Shown: one piece after another, positions 1 through 7,021 of the stretch
Layout of the letters: the number at the start of each line of letters is the position of its first letter
How positions within the stretch are numbered: the first letter of the stretch is position 1
DNA from: an uncultured Ruminococcus sp.
GTDB taxonomy: Bacteria; Bacillota; Clostridia; Oscillospirales; Ruminococcaceae
NCBI GenBank assembly: GCA_900543105.1
Contig: UQQA01000015.1
Location: 1-28,411, forward strand
Direction of reading: 5' to 3'
DNA length: 28,411 bases
Notes under the pieces: model-generated
Seen by the model: only the letters and a program-made list of their open reading frames with translations
Databases searched by the model: none
What the model was told of the DNA's origin: nothing
Position numbers and translations under genes: made by a program

Positions 1-57
1 GCAAGCAGATGAGGTGCTAAGGCTTTAGCCGGTGGTTTTTAGAGGTGACCTTTAGTA
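1..57 (-). repeat. End of a large fold-back element, cut by the window edge
   Basis: Positions 1-50 are the exact reverse complement of 3981-4013 joined to 4117-4133, so this is a second copy of the element described at 3976-4280, in the opposite orientation and without the 100-bp insertion. It ends in TTTAGTA (51-57) followed by TTA, which matches the TACTAAA ends and TAA/TTA flanks of the other small elements in the window. The rest of the copy lies outside the window. It carries no gene. Confidence 0.8.
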
Positions 58-75
58 TTATAAAGGGTGAATGAT

Positions 76-1041
76 ATGAAAAATATTGATGTTACGGCAC
101 TTGGCGAACTGCTTATTGATTTCACGGAAAACGGCATTTCCGAAAACGGCAATCCCTTGCTTGAGGCAAATCCGGGCGGTGCTCCATGCAATGTTTTGGC
201 AATGCTTCAAAAGCTGGGAAAAAAGACGGCGTTTATAGGAAAGGTGGGAAATGACAATTTCGGACATATGCTGTCCGACACAATAATTCACTGCGGCATA
301 TCGGCAGATGGGCTTGTTTTTGACGATACTGTCAGAACTACTCTTGCTTTTGTGCATAAAAGGGCAGATGGTGACAGAGATTTCAGCTTTTACCGAGAGC
401 CCGGTGCGGATATGATGCTAAGTCCCTCCGATGTAAACACCGATATTATAAAAAGCTCGAAGATATTTCATTTCGGAACATTGTCAATGACTCACGAAAA
501 CAACAGGGCGGCGACAGTCTATGCGGTTGAAACGGCAAAGAAAAACGGCATTACCGTATCCTTTGACCCAAATCTTCGCGAGCCGCTCTGGAAGTTCCTT
601 GGCGATGCAAAGTCGGCTATGGGATATGGTTTTTCCGTCTGCGATGTACTGAAAATATCCGACAATGAAATAGAGTTTTTCACAGGTGAAAAGGATATTG
701 ACAAGGGCGTTGAAATAATATGCCGGGAGTATGACATAAAAATTGTTCTTGCGACTATGGGCAGAAACGGCAGCAAGGCATACTGCGGTGATAAGGCAGT
801 ATCAATGCCTGCATATGTAAATTCCGATGTTGTTGATACTACGGGAGCAGGAGATACATTTATGGGCTGTGCGCTTGCATATGTCTGCGACAACGGTATC
901 TGCCTGAACAATGAACAGCTTTCGGAAATGCTTGACATTGCCAATGCTGCGGCTTCGATAGTCACAGGCAGACGGGGAGCGTTGAAGGTTATGCCCGAAA
1001 GCTCCGAGATCGATGCACTGAAAAAACATTCTGCCGAATAA
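76..1041 (+). CDS. PfkB-family carbohydrate kinase, probably fructokinase
   Basis: This is a 321-residue cytoplasmic sugar kinase of the PfkB/ribokinase family, which transfers phosphate from ATP to a sugar hydroxyl. The N-terminal GELLIDF segment and the GGAPCNVLAML substrate-lid region are typical of bacterial fructokinases. The DTTGAGDTF motif near the C-terminus carries the catalytic base (D260) and the anion hole. The length matches the family norm of 300-330. The ATG at 76 is preferred over an in-frame GTG at 67 because AAAGGG at 62-67 is then a well-spaced ribosome binding site. The gene is not obviously in an operon; a long hairpin with a T-run follows. Fructose is inferred from overall resemblance; other hexoses or 2-keto-3-deoxygluconate cannot be excluded. 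Confidence 0.88.
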   Translation: MKNIDVTALGELLIDFTENGISENGNPLLEANPGGAPCNVLAMLQKLGKKTAFIGKVGNDNFGHMLSDTIIHCGISADGLVFDDTVRTTLAFVHKRADGDRDFSFYREPGADMMLSPSDVNTDIIKSSKIFHFGTLSMTHENNRAATVYAVETAKKNGITVSFDPNLREPLWKFLGDAKSAMGYGFSVCDVLKISDNEIEFFTGEKDIDKGVEIICREYDIKIVLATMGRNGSKAYCGDKAVSMPAYVNSDVVDTTGAGDTFMGCALAYVCDNGICLNNEQLSEMLDIANAAASIVTGRRGALKVMPESSEIDALKKHSAE

Positions 1042-1075
1042 ATCGATAGCGGCTGTTTTCCGCCGACCCTTTTAA

Positions 1076-1151
1076 TACTAAACACCAATAAAATACAGGA
1101 AAAATCTGCACCGAAATCCTATATAAACCTGTTAAAAACAGCTACAAGATT
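1076..1151 (+). repeat. Partial or chimeric small fold-back element
   Basis: It starts with TACTAAACACC preceded by TAA (1073-1075), and its first 50 bases closely match the 100-bp element at 17187-17286. The following core (ATATAAACCTGTTA, AACAGCTAC) instead matches the centre of the 117-bp element at 11627-11743. The normal right end is missing. A degenerate end (GTGTTTGGTA, about 1251-1260) lies beyond a long palindrome at 1152-1229, so this may be one element interrupted by another sequence. That reconstruction is inference. Confidence 0.65.
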
Positions 1152-1235
1152 ATGAAATGCCCCCTTTTGTTAGACAATATGGTATATTTTCATTATACCA
1201 TATTGTCTAACAAAAGGGGAGCATTTCATTTTTTT
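1152..1235 (+). terminator. Very long hairpin with T-run downstream of the sugar kinase
   Basis: Arms at 1152-1186 and 1194-1229 are complementary over about 35 bp with a single-base bulge and a 7-nt loop. A run of seven T (1229-1235) follows on the plus strand, so it would work as a rho-independent terminator for the sugar kinase. The stem is several times longer than a normal terminator. It may therefore be a fold-back repeat inserted here that also terminates transcription. Confidence 0.6.
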
Positions 1236-1269
1236 ACCGCGGTCTCGGAGTGTTTGGTACAAAACCTGA

Positions 1270-1728
1270 TCATAAAATATTTCCGCTTGTGCCGAGGTAA
1301 AGGTCCATTATGCAGTCATCATCGGAGATGCTGCGCACAAGATAGTACACATCGGTTATCGGCTTGAAATCGCTGCTGCCGACATAGCTGCAAAGCTCGG
1401 CAGCGAACACGCCCAATCCGCATATATTTCCGTTGAACTTGCTCATGACCGCATTTTCAAGCCTGAAGCAGGACTTGTACACATAATGGCTGCTGCTTTC
1501 AAACTTCCTGTCAACAGGGATAAGAAGCTCTACACCGAGTATCGTCGTGTGCGGCGTTTTGAACTTTTCGTCAATGGTGAAAACTATGCCGCCTCTCTGT
1601 TCAAGCTCCAGCGCATCAAGCGCCGTGCTTATGTGGCTCAAAAGCCGAAGCAGAGCGCTTTCTTCGACCCTTGTTCGGTAGGACAGTATGTTGTCATACC
1701 TTAGCTGCTGTTTTTCGATAATGTACAT
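1270..1728 (-). CDS. Hypothetical protein, possibly GyrI-like / DUF5085-like
   Basis: A 152-residue soluble protein with no signal peptide or membrane segment. The start at 1728 is supported by AGAGG a few bases upstream. The arrangement of an N-terminal strand and helix, a central segment (GVELLIPVDRKF) and a later hydrophobic segment (NICGLGVFAAEL) recalls GyrI-like effector-binding domains or the DUF5085 group. I cannot identify a catalytic or ligand residue, so this is a weak structural impression only. The gene stands alone, convergent with the sugar kinase and divergent from the two-component pair. No function is assigned. Confidence 0.6.
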   Translation of the reverse strand: MYIIEKQQLRYDNILSYRTRVEESALLRLLSHISTALDALELEQRGGIVFTIDEKFKTPHTTILGVELLIPVDRKFESSSHYVYKSCFRLENAVMSKFNGNICGLGVFAAELCSYVGSSDFKPITDVYYLVRSISDDDCIMDLYLGTSGNIL

Positions 1729-1907
1729 TTTGTACCTCTGATATTTTGTCGCTATATTATACGCCGAAAATAAAATGCCATAAATGACCGAGCCAAGACA
1801 TCTCTATCCCTCCCAAATTATCTTTTGACCCATTGTAGAAAATTTGAGAGGTTTACTCAACGAATATGCGATAAAGCGCCCTTTTTGCGGAACGAAAAAT
1901 TTTTTTG

Positions 1908-1936
1908 TTGAAAATTTTGCTGTTTTGTAGTAAAAT
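1908..1936 (+). promoter_or_regulatory. Sigma-A-type promoter of the two-component operon
   Basis: TTGAAA at 1908-1913 and TAAAAT at 1931-1936 are separated by exactly 17 bases. The predicted transcript start (about 1943) lies at the edge of the AGAGGTG ribosome binding site, so the leader would be very short. Confidence 0.6.
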
Positions 1937-1956
1937 AAAATACAGAGGTGAGAAAA

Positions 1957-2673
1957 ATGAGGGTGGCAATTTGCGATGATGAAAAGCCAATGCAGACGAT
2001 ACTTGAAAATTTACTCGATGAATTCGGACGTTTGAGAAATATTGATATTTCTATCGATAAATTTGATAACGGACATGATCTGCTCAGGGTGCTGAACGAA
2101 AAAGAATATGAAATAGTTTTTATGGATCATCAGATGCAGGATATCGACGGAATGGAAACCTCGCGCCTTATCCGAAGCAGAAACACTGACTGTGTTATAA
2201 TTTTCGTGAGTGCATTTCCTGAGGTGGCTGTCAATTCATACGAAGTGAACGCTTTTCGCTTCATCGTCAAGCCGATAAATAAAGAGAAGCTCTTTAAAGC
2301 TATCGATGATCATCTGAGATCGATAGACTATGATAACCTGCTTATCCTTAATACGAATGACGGCAAATGGAAAATAAAAATGTCTGATATAATCTATGCA
2401 GAAGCCAAGGGAAAGCATACGATCGTTCGGACGGTGCAAAAGTCTTTTGAAATTAATATCCACATGAAAAAGATCGAGGACAAGCTCCCCTCGGAAAAAT
2501 TCTGCCGCTGTCAAAGAGCCTATATCGCCGGTTTTGCCCATATCAACAATCACACTAATACGGAGATAATTTTTGATAACGGCGAACGTGCGCAGATCGG
2601 CAAAGCTTATTACTCCAAATTCAAAAATGCATTTCAGGAATATATTATGCGCTTTAACAGCAGGGCATTCTGA
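1957..2673 (+). CDS. LytTR-family response regulator (AgrA/VirR-like)
   Basis: A 238-residue DNA-binding response regulator. The receiver domain covers about residues 1-120, with the acidic pair D7-D8, the phospho-acceptor D57 (in FMDHQM) and the conserved lysine in VKPIN. The C-terminal half (about 130-232) is a LytTR domain, which binds DNA through beta strands and is found in AgrA, ComE and VirR. The ATG at 1957 is chosen over a GTG at 1948 because AGAGGTG (1944-1950) is then properly placed as ribosome binding site. The gene is followed 17 bases later by the partner kinase. Target genes cannot be told from the window. Confidence 0.9.
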   Translation: MRVAICDDEKPMQTILENLLDEFGRLRNIDISIDKFDNGHDLLRVLNEKEYEIVFMDHQMQDIDGMETSRLIRSRNTDCVIIFVSAFPEVAVNSYEVNAFRFIVKPINKEKLFKAIDDHLRSIDYDNLLILNTNDGKWKIKMSDIIYAEAKGKHTIVRTVQKSFEINIHMKKIEDKLPSEKFCRCQRAYIAGFAHINNHTNTEIIFDNGERAQIGKAYYSKFKNAFQEYIMRFNSRAF

Positions 2674-2690
2674 AAAGGGAGGGAATATCT

Positions 2691-3971
2691 ATGGGGATGA
2701 TCCTGGCAATTTCCGATGTGATTTTGATCTCTGCCGTTAAAATGCTGATAAATGCTTTCGGCATCTCTAAATATAAAGATAAAAAGCATATCGCACTGTC
2801 CATTGCGGTGAGCGCTGTATTGTCTGCTTCCCTCTCTTTTTTCTATGCGAAGAATCTGGATATTGCCGCGCTTATACTTTATCCGCTGATGTTCATACTG
2901 TCTTTTAAAACAGCTTTCGGGAAAATCGGAGCTGCTCAGATATATGTTGCGGCAGTCGCAGAGCTCATAACCATACTGCTTTCGTCGTGCCTGACGCTTT
3001 TGATATTTGATATGACATCTTTTACATACAGCAACTCAGATATGATATCTCTGCTGGCGGTTCGTTCTGTGCTGCTGATATTGGCGGGAGCGGCGAATTT
3101 CAAGCATAGATATAAAAATCTGTATTCGGCTTCAAAAACTATACCAATGCATATTTTTGTGCTGATACTGTTTGTGTTCATCTGCGTTACAGTCATTCTG
3201 TCCTGCAATAATCTTCCTATCGAAAATAAACTCAAGACGGGAATAATTATCGTCCTGCTCGCACTGCTGACAGGCTCGCTTACGGTGATAGTTTTTTCGC
3301 TCCTGATAAACGTTGCCTCAAAAAACTATTACACCGCATTAAGTGCCCTCCTCGAAAAGCAGGTCGCCGCACAGATAGATCACTATGAAAAGCTGGAAAA
3401 GCTCAACAGCGATATGCGAACTTTCAGACATGATTACATAAACCACCTGAACAGCATAAACGCTCTGATCGGCGAGGGCTGCTGCTCCGATGCGCAGGAC
3501 TATATTGCCAAGCTTACGGAATCGACCCACCGCAATGAAGCCGTATTCCTAACGGGAAACCGCCTTGCTGACGCTATCCTTACCGATAAAAGCGACAGCT
3601 GCAAGGATCATGCCGATATTGTATTTGACGGCTGTATCACAGACAAGATAGATAATTCCGATATCTGCATTATCCTTGCGAATGCCTTGGATAACGCAGC
3701 TGAAGCCTGCCAAAAGTGCGCAGAGCGAAGCAGGATAACCATAGCCTCGCAGATAAGGCAGGGCTATTGGGCAATGACGATGAAAAATCCGACCGTCAGC
3801 GCAGATTCCGAGGGACTAATGAAAACTTCCAAGAAAGATGAAAGAAATCACGGCTTCGGTCTGATTTCAATTGAGCAGACAGTTAAGAAATATGACGGTA
3901 CTATGGCTGTTTCGATAAAGGACGGAGTGTTTGAGCTGTCGGTAGTTCTGAAGATCCCTGATAATAAGTGA
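2691..3971 (+). CDS. GHKL sensor histidine kinase (AgrC-like)
   Basis: A 426-residue membrane kinase. Roughly the first 210 residues form about six hydrophobic segments, as in AgrC-type peptide sensors. A short coiled region then leads to the phospho-acceptor H247 in FRHDYINHL. The GHKL ATPase domain follows, with the N box NALDNAAEAC (N331) and the G box GFGLISIEQ. It has a GGGAGG ribosome binding site and lies 17 bases after the LytTR regulator, so the two should form one operon and one phosphorelay. AgrC-type kinases usually sense cyclic peptides, but no AgrB/AgrD-like genes are visible here, so the signal is unknown. Confidence 0.9.
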   Translation: MGMILAISDVILISAVKMLINAFGISKYKDKKHIALSIAVSAVLSASLSFFYAKNLDIAALILYPLMFILSFKTAFGKIGAAQIYVAAVAELITILLSSCLTLLIFDMTSFTYSNSDMISLLAVRSVLLILAGAANFKHRYKNLYSASKTIPMHIFVLILFVFICVTVILSCNNLPIENKLKTGIIIVLLALLTGSLTVIVFSLLINVASKNYYTALSALLEKQVAAQIDHYEKLEKLNSDMRTFRHDYINHLNSINALIGEGCCSDAQDYIAKLTESTHRNEAVFLTGNRLADAILTDKSDSCKDHADIVFDGCITDKIDNSDICIILANALDNAAEACQKCAERSRITIASQIRQGYWAMTMKNPTVSADSEGLMKTSKKDERNHGFGLISIEQTVKKYDGTMAVSIKDGVFELSVVLKIPDNK

Positions 3972-3975
3972 ATAT

Positions 3976-4280
3976 ATTGAGGTCACCTCTAAAAACCACC
4001 GGCTAAAGCCTTATACTAAACACCATTTAAAATTTGGAAAAAATCAAGCCGACAATCTTGAATATATGTGATTTCGGCGCAGATTTTTTCCTGTATTTTA
4101 TTGGTGTTTAGTATTAGCACCTCATCTGCTTGCAGATTTTCCGTCATCTTGCACATAAATTTCTTGACATACGACATGTATGCAAATTCTTGCTTTGCAA
4201 TAACTGCGAAATTTCTATACAATCTGACGAAAAATCTGACTGCGTATCTGAGGCACTATGGTTTTTAGATGCGACCATAA
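3976..4280. repeat. Large fold-back element (MITE-like), about 200 bp plus a nested insert
   Basis: The outer ends are imperfect inverted repeats: 3981-3999 matches the reverse complement of 4258-4276 at 16 of 19 positions. Complementarity continues inward, for example CAGATTTTCCGTCA against TGACGAAAAATCTG, so the whole unit could fold into one long hairpin. A second, partial copy sits at 1-57. The unit is interrupted by the 100-bp element at 4014-4113. There is no credible coding sequence. It fills the gap between the sensor kinase and spoIIP, and its right end adjoins the spoIIP promoter region. Confidence 0.75.
4014..4113 (-). mobile_element. 100-bp MITE-like element nested in a larger repeat
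   Basis: The element has perfect 11-bp ends TACTAAACACC / GGTGTTTAGTA and is flanked on both sides by TTA (4011-4013 and 4114-4116). The uninterrupted sequence, with a single TTA, is present at 1-50. This demonstrates a clean insertion with a 3-bp target duplication. Read on the minus strand it is almost identical to 17187-17286, differing mainly in the central 20 bases. The two halves are largely complementary, so the whole unit can fold. It is too short to encode a transposase, so it must have been moved by an enzyme encoded elsewhere. Confidence 0.9.
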
Positions 4281-4281
4281 T

Positions 4282-4310
4282 GAATTTTTCGCCGTTTTGC
4301 TTCATATAAA
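4282..4310 (+). promoter_or_regulatory. Possible sporulation (sigma-E-like) promoter for spoIIP
   Basis: CATATAAA at 4303-4310 resembles the sigma-E minus-10 consensus CATACANT. GAATTTTT lies 13 bases upstream, only roughly like the minus-35. The idea rests on spoIIP being sigma-E controlled in Bacillus. The match is weak. Confidence 0.25.
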
Positions 4311-4393
4311 TGTATAAAGAAAGCTGTGCTTTTCAAGAATATAAAAACTTTAAAGTTATGCAAAAGCAGAACACTTTGAAAGGAATGGTGAAA

Positions 4394-5581
4394 ATGTCAG
4401 CAGCAAAACGTCCCAAGCTTCGTTACGGGAAAAAATTTCTTGCGGCAGGAACAGTCTTTGCTCTTGCGCCGCTTATGATACTTTCGCTGAGGGCGGCAGT
4501 CCCCGATGCGGAAAATGCGATGATAACTGCCGCTGCCGCTGCCGCACGGCTCTCGGCAGGAAATGTTTTTGAAGCGGAAATAAAGCCGTCCGAAGCCTTA
4601 TCGGAAGCCGAGGACAAGCCGCCCGAAGCTTTGCCCGAAAAGCCTGCCTATCTGAATTTTGACGAAAGTGTGATGCTCTCGCGCGGCGAGCTTATCATTC
4701 CCTCGGGCGAAAACGAAGAGCTTATCGTTCCCGAGGAACACGATGTCGGTGCAGAGCCTTATCCGAAAACGCTTGAATCCCGTGACGGCGTGATAAAAGC
4801 GATGACATACGGTTTTTACAGCGGCACGGATTATGTGAACCTTGACGGCGGAGGTCAGGTGCGCAACTGCTCCGATATCGACAGCAAAATGCTGCTTGAC
4901 GAAAGCCGCAAGGGATATGACTTTACAGTAACGGCAGACGGAACGCCGCAGATCCTGATAATGCATACGCACGAGACCGAAAGCTACGAACCCTACACCC
5001 GTGATTTTTACGACAGCTCATTCACGAGCCGAACCACGGACGATGAGAAAAATATGGCTGCGGTCGGTGATGCAATTGCAGCCGAGCTTGAAAAAAGCGG
5101 CATCGGGGTCATTCACGATGTCACGAAGCACGATTATCCGTCATATAACGGCTCTTACGACCGCAGCCGTGAAACAGTTCAGGCTATACTTGAAGAAAAT
5201 CCGACAATAAAAGTCGTCCTCGATATCCACCGTGACGCTATTGAGCGCGAGGACGGCACAAGAATTGCCCCGACTGCCGAGATCAACGGCAAAAACGCCG
5301 CTCAGGTGATGATAATAAGCTGCTGCGACGACGGCAGCGGCAGACTTCCGCATTATATGAGCAATTTCCGCTTTGCATCGGCACTTCAGCAGCAGCTTGA
5401 ATCCGATTTTGAGGGTCTGACACGTCCCGTTCTCTTTGACGACAGGTTCTACAACCAAGACCTCACCGCAGGTTCGCTCCTTATTGAGGTCGGCGGTCAC
5501 GCGAACAGCATTGACGAAGCCGTTTACAGCGGCGAGCTTATCGGAAAGAGCCTTTCAAACCTGTTTTTACATAATGAATAA
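4394..5581 (+). CDS. spoIIP: Stage II sporulation protein P (SpoIIP)
   Basis: A 395-residue membrane-anchored peptidoglycan hydrolase. In Bacillus it acts with SpoIID and SpoIIM to drive engulfment of the forespore through amidase and endopeptidase activity. A basic N-terminus leads into one hydrophobic anchor (AAGTVFALAPLMILSL), and an Ala/Glu/Pro-rich linker follows. The catalytic domain has IMHTHETESYEPY (H191, H193), VVLDIHRDAI and LLIEVGGHANS, the signature SpoIIP motifs with zinc-binding residues. I prefer the ATG at 4394, which puts AAAGGA nine bases upstream and gives a normal signal-anchor. An ATG at 4310 would add an unlikely 28-residue extension. It stands alone, with a small ORF after it. 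Confidence 0.93.
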   Translation: MSAAKRPKLRYGKKFLAAGTVFALAPLMILSLRAAVPDAENAMITAAAAAARLSAGNVFEAEIKPSEALSEAEDKPPEALPEKPAYLNFDESVMLSRGELIIPSGENEELIVPEEHDVGAEPYPKTLESRDGVIKAMTYGFYSGTDYVNLDGGGQVRNCSDIDSKMLLDESRKGYDFTVTADGTPQILIMHTHETESYEPYTRDFYDSSFTSRTTDDEKNMAAVGDAIAAELEKSGIGVIHDVTKHDYPSYNGSYDRSRETVQAILEENPTIKVVLDIHRDAIEREDGTRIAPTAEINGKNAAQVMIISCCDDGSGRLPHYMSNFRFASALQQQLESDFEGLTRPVLFDDRFYNQDLTAGSLLIEVGGHANSIDEAVYSGELIGKSLSNLFLHNE

Positions 5582-5629
5582 TTTTTTGTCCAAAAGTCAA
5601 TATTACATAAAAAAGAGAGCAGGTCGGGA

Positions 5630-5836
5630 ATGTTTTTTGAACTCCAAAAGAAAATAAAAATAAGCAGGACAGCCGCAGTTTTGTACTGCATCGTCCTGCT
5701 TATAGGATTTTTGTTCGCTCTGTCGGAGGTCTATGTCAACTGCTTCAACAGTATGAACGCCGAGCAGATAACCGCTTTCGGAGCTGCCGAAAAAGCAGCC
5801 GAGAGCTTTATTCTGTGGTTTGAGAACCTATTGTGA
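5630..5836 (+). CDS. Small single-helix membrane protein
   Basis: A 68-residue ORF with a basic N-terminus, one strong membrane helix (AAVLYCIVLLIGFLFAL) and a short C-terminal tail. It begins 49 bases after spoIIP and could be co-transcribed with it. The ribosome binding site is weak (GAGCAGG about ten bases upstream). Its last 29 bases overlap the end of the convergent lipoprotein gene. I do not recognise the family. The hydrophobic pattern supports a real gene, but the evidence is modest. Confidence 0.45.
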   Translation: MFFELQKKIKISRTAAVLYCIVLLIGFLFALSEVYVNCFNSMNAEQITAFGAAEKAAESFILWFENLL

Positions 5837-6485
5837 TAGGATTGTCGATAGAGGTTATGCCGTTGACGTTTTCGAGCGTTATCTCGTAAGCATAGCTGCC
5901 GTCGCTGCCCGAATTCGTCTGGCGGAAATAGACGAAGTTCCCCTCGCCGTCAAAAGCGTAGGAGGTCGCAAATGCGTCCATATTCGTTTTCATATCCTTG
6001 TTAAGGCGCTCGGTGTCATAATGATAGATGTAGAGAGTGTTGCCCTCATCGTCGGTCGATTCCTCCGCGGAAGAAACATAGCCGTTGATGTAGAAGAAAA
6101 GCTGCCCCGTGGAATATGGGTGCGGCTTTTTCTTCGTGTAGGAAACATAGTCGTCCGCATCCGATGAAACCGCCGAACCAACTCCGTCACGCTCACGGAA
6201 AAGCTCCCTGCCGTTGCTGTACTCGGCATAGTAGCCCTCGGTGTCGTAACCCTCGCAGTAGTATGTCTGCGTACCGTCCGAGTTATACATAAAGGTAAAG
6301 GTCTGTTCGATCTCGTCCGATGTGAGGTTCTTGATGATATAAGCTGCGCTTTCATAGCTTTCGGCAGCCGAACGCAGGGCTTCCACCTTGTCACAGCCGA
6401 CAAGCTCCTGCTTTCCGCAGGCGGTCAGCATCAGAGCCGTGAGGACAAGCGAAAGCATAAGAATAAATCTTTTGGAAATTTTCAT
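5808..6485 (-). CDS. Secreted lipoprotein of unknown function
   Basis: A 225-residue lipoprotein. The signal peptide ends in the lipobox LTAC, so the mature protein starts at Cys and should be attached to the outer face of the membrane. The rest is rich in Tyr, Asp, Glu and Ser, with several alternating-strand segments (NSDGTQTYYCEGYDTEGYY), consistent with a beta-rich extracellular fold. The ATG at 6485 has GTGAGGG five bases upstream. An in-frame GTG at 6497 is actually part of that ribosome binding site. It lies directly behind the membrane-protein gene at 6494-6832, with 8 bases between its start and that stop, so the two form an operon. I do not recognise a family. Confidence 0.8.
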   Translation of the reverse strand: MKISKRFILMLSLVLTALMLTACGKQELVGCDKVEALRSAAESYESAAYIIKNLTSDEIEQTFTFMYNSDGTQTYYCEGYDTEGYYAEYSNGRELFRERDGVGSAVSSDADDYVSYTKKKPHPYSTGQLFFYINGYVSSAEESTDDEGNTLYIYHYDTERLNKDMKTNMDAFATSYAFDGEGNFVYFRQTNSGSDGSYAYEITLENVNGITSIDNPITIGSQTTE

Positions 6486-6493
6486 AGCAGCCC

Positions 6494-6832
6494 TCACGAT
6501 CTTGTAACAGTAAGAAAAACGGAAACAACGAAGTATATCAGCGTGGAAGTGGATAAAAACCTGCCGAGTTTTTTGTGCTGAGCCTCAAATTCATCGAAGT
6601 AATCGGCGTATTTGTCCGCAGGTATCTCCTCACCGTCATCGGTCGTCACCACCGCCGAGATGAAAAGCGCCATTATGTAGCCGATAACGAGCGGAATAAG
6701 CGTCAGCAGCGGCGAAACGGAGTTCGGGAAAACGAATATCCGCAGAAGAATACATATCAAAGTAAGGATATTTCCCGAAAGCCGAACCTTTAATCCCGTG
6801 TCGAACCTGTCAAAAAGAGTTTCTTTGTCCAT
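6494..6832 (-). CDS. Small two-helix membrane protein
   Basis: A 112-residue protein with two hydrophobic segments close together (about residues 20-60), an acidic loop (DDGEEIPADKYADYFDEFE) and a C-terminal hydrophobic segment (LIYFVVSVFL). The start MDKETLF is preferred, since AGGG lies upstream; a longer reading frame adds a non-hydrophobic leader with no ribosome binding site. It is the first gene of a two-gene operon with the lipoprotein. No family is recognised. Confidence 0.7.
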   Translation of the reverse strand: MDKETLFDRFDTGLKVRLSGNILTLICILLRIFVFPNSVSPLLTLIPLVIGYIMALFISAVVTTDDGEEIPADKYADYFDEFEAQHKKLGRFLSTSTLIYFVVSVFLTVTRS

Positions 6833-6918
6833 TTTTATTTTTCCCTTGATTGTCAAAATTTGCGAGGCAAAACGCCCCGTTTGTGAAATCATATCACAAA
6901 AATAGAATATCCGAAAAC

Positions 6919-6945
6919 GGGCGGATACAGAATCCGCCCCTACGG
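6919..6945. repeat. Short hairpin repeat with CTACGG tail
   Basis: GGGCGGAT (6919-6926) pairs with ATCCGCCC (6932-6939) and is followed by CTACGG. A near-identical unit is at 22285-22311, and a related hairpin with a TACAG tail is at 22230-22254. It resembles REP-type intergenic repeats. Confidence 0.7.
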
Positions 6946-6970
6946 TAAAACCAATTCAAGAAACAAAAAT

Positions 6971-7020
6971 AATTCCGAATTCCGAATTCCGAATTAAAAA
7001 TTACGCATTACGCATTACGC
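6971..7020. repeat. Heptamer array at the 3' end of proS
   Basis: Three AATTCCG units (6971-6991) and three ATTACGC units (7000-7020) are separated by a short A-rich spacer. The array stops one base before the proS stop codon at 7022-7024. The same heptamers recur at 13407, 13604, 22086 and 22341. Confidence 0.85.
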
Positions 7021-7021
7021 A

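Noticed and set aside
519..1088. A 189-residue minus-strand ORF within the sugar kinase
   Set aside because: It is the antisense of a clear PfkB gene, with no ribosome binding site and no family-like motif.
1730..1947. An AgrD-like peptide gene upstream of the two-component pair
   Set aside because: No short ORF with a ribosome binding site and an AgrD-like Cys segment was found in this gap.
4016..4268. Short ORFs on both strands between the sensor kinase and spoIIP
   Set aside because: They lie entirely inside the fold-back elements and have no ribosome binding sites.
6971..7020. Repeat arrays as a possible CRISPR
   Set aside because: The units are seven bases long and directly adjacent, without spacers, and there are no cas genes.
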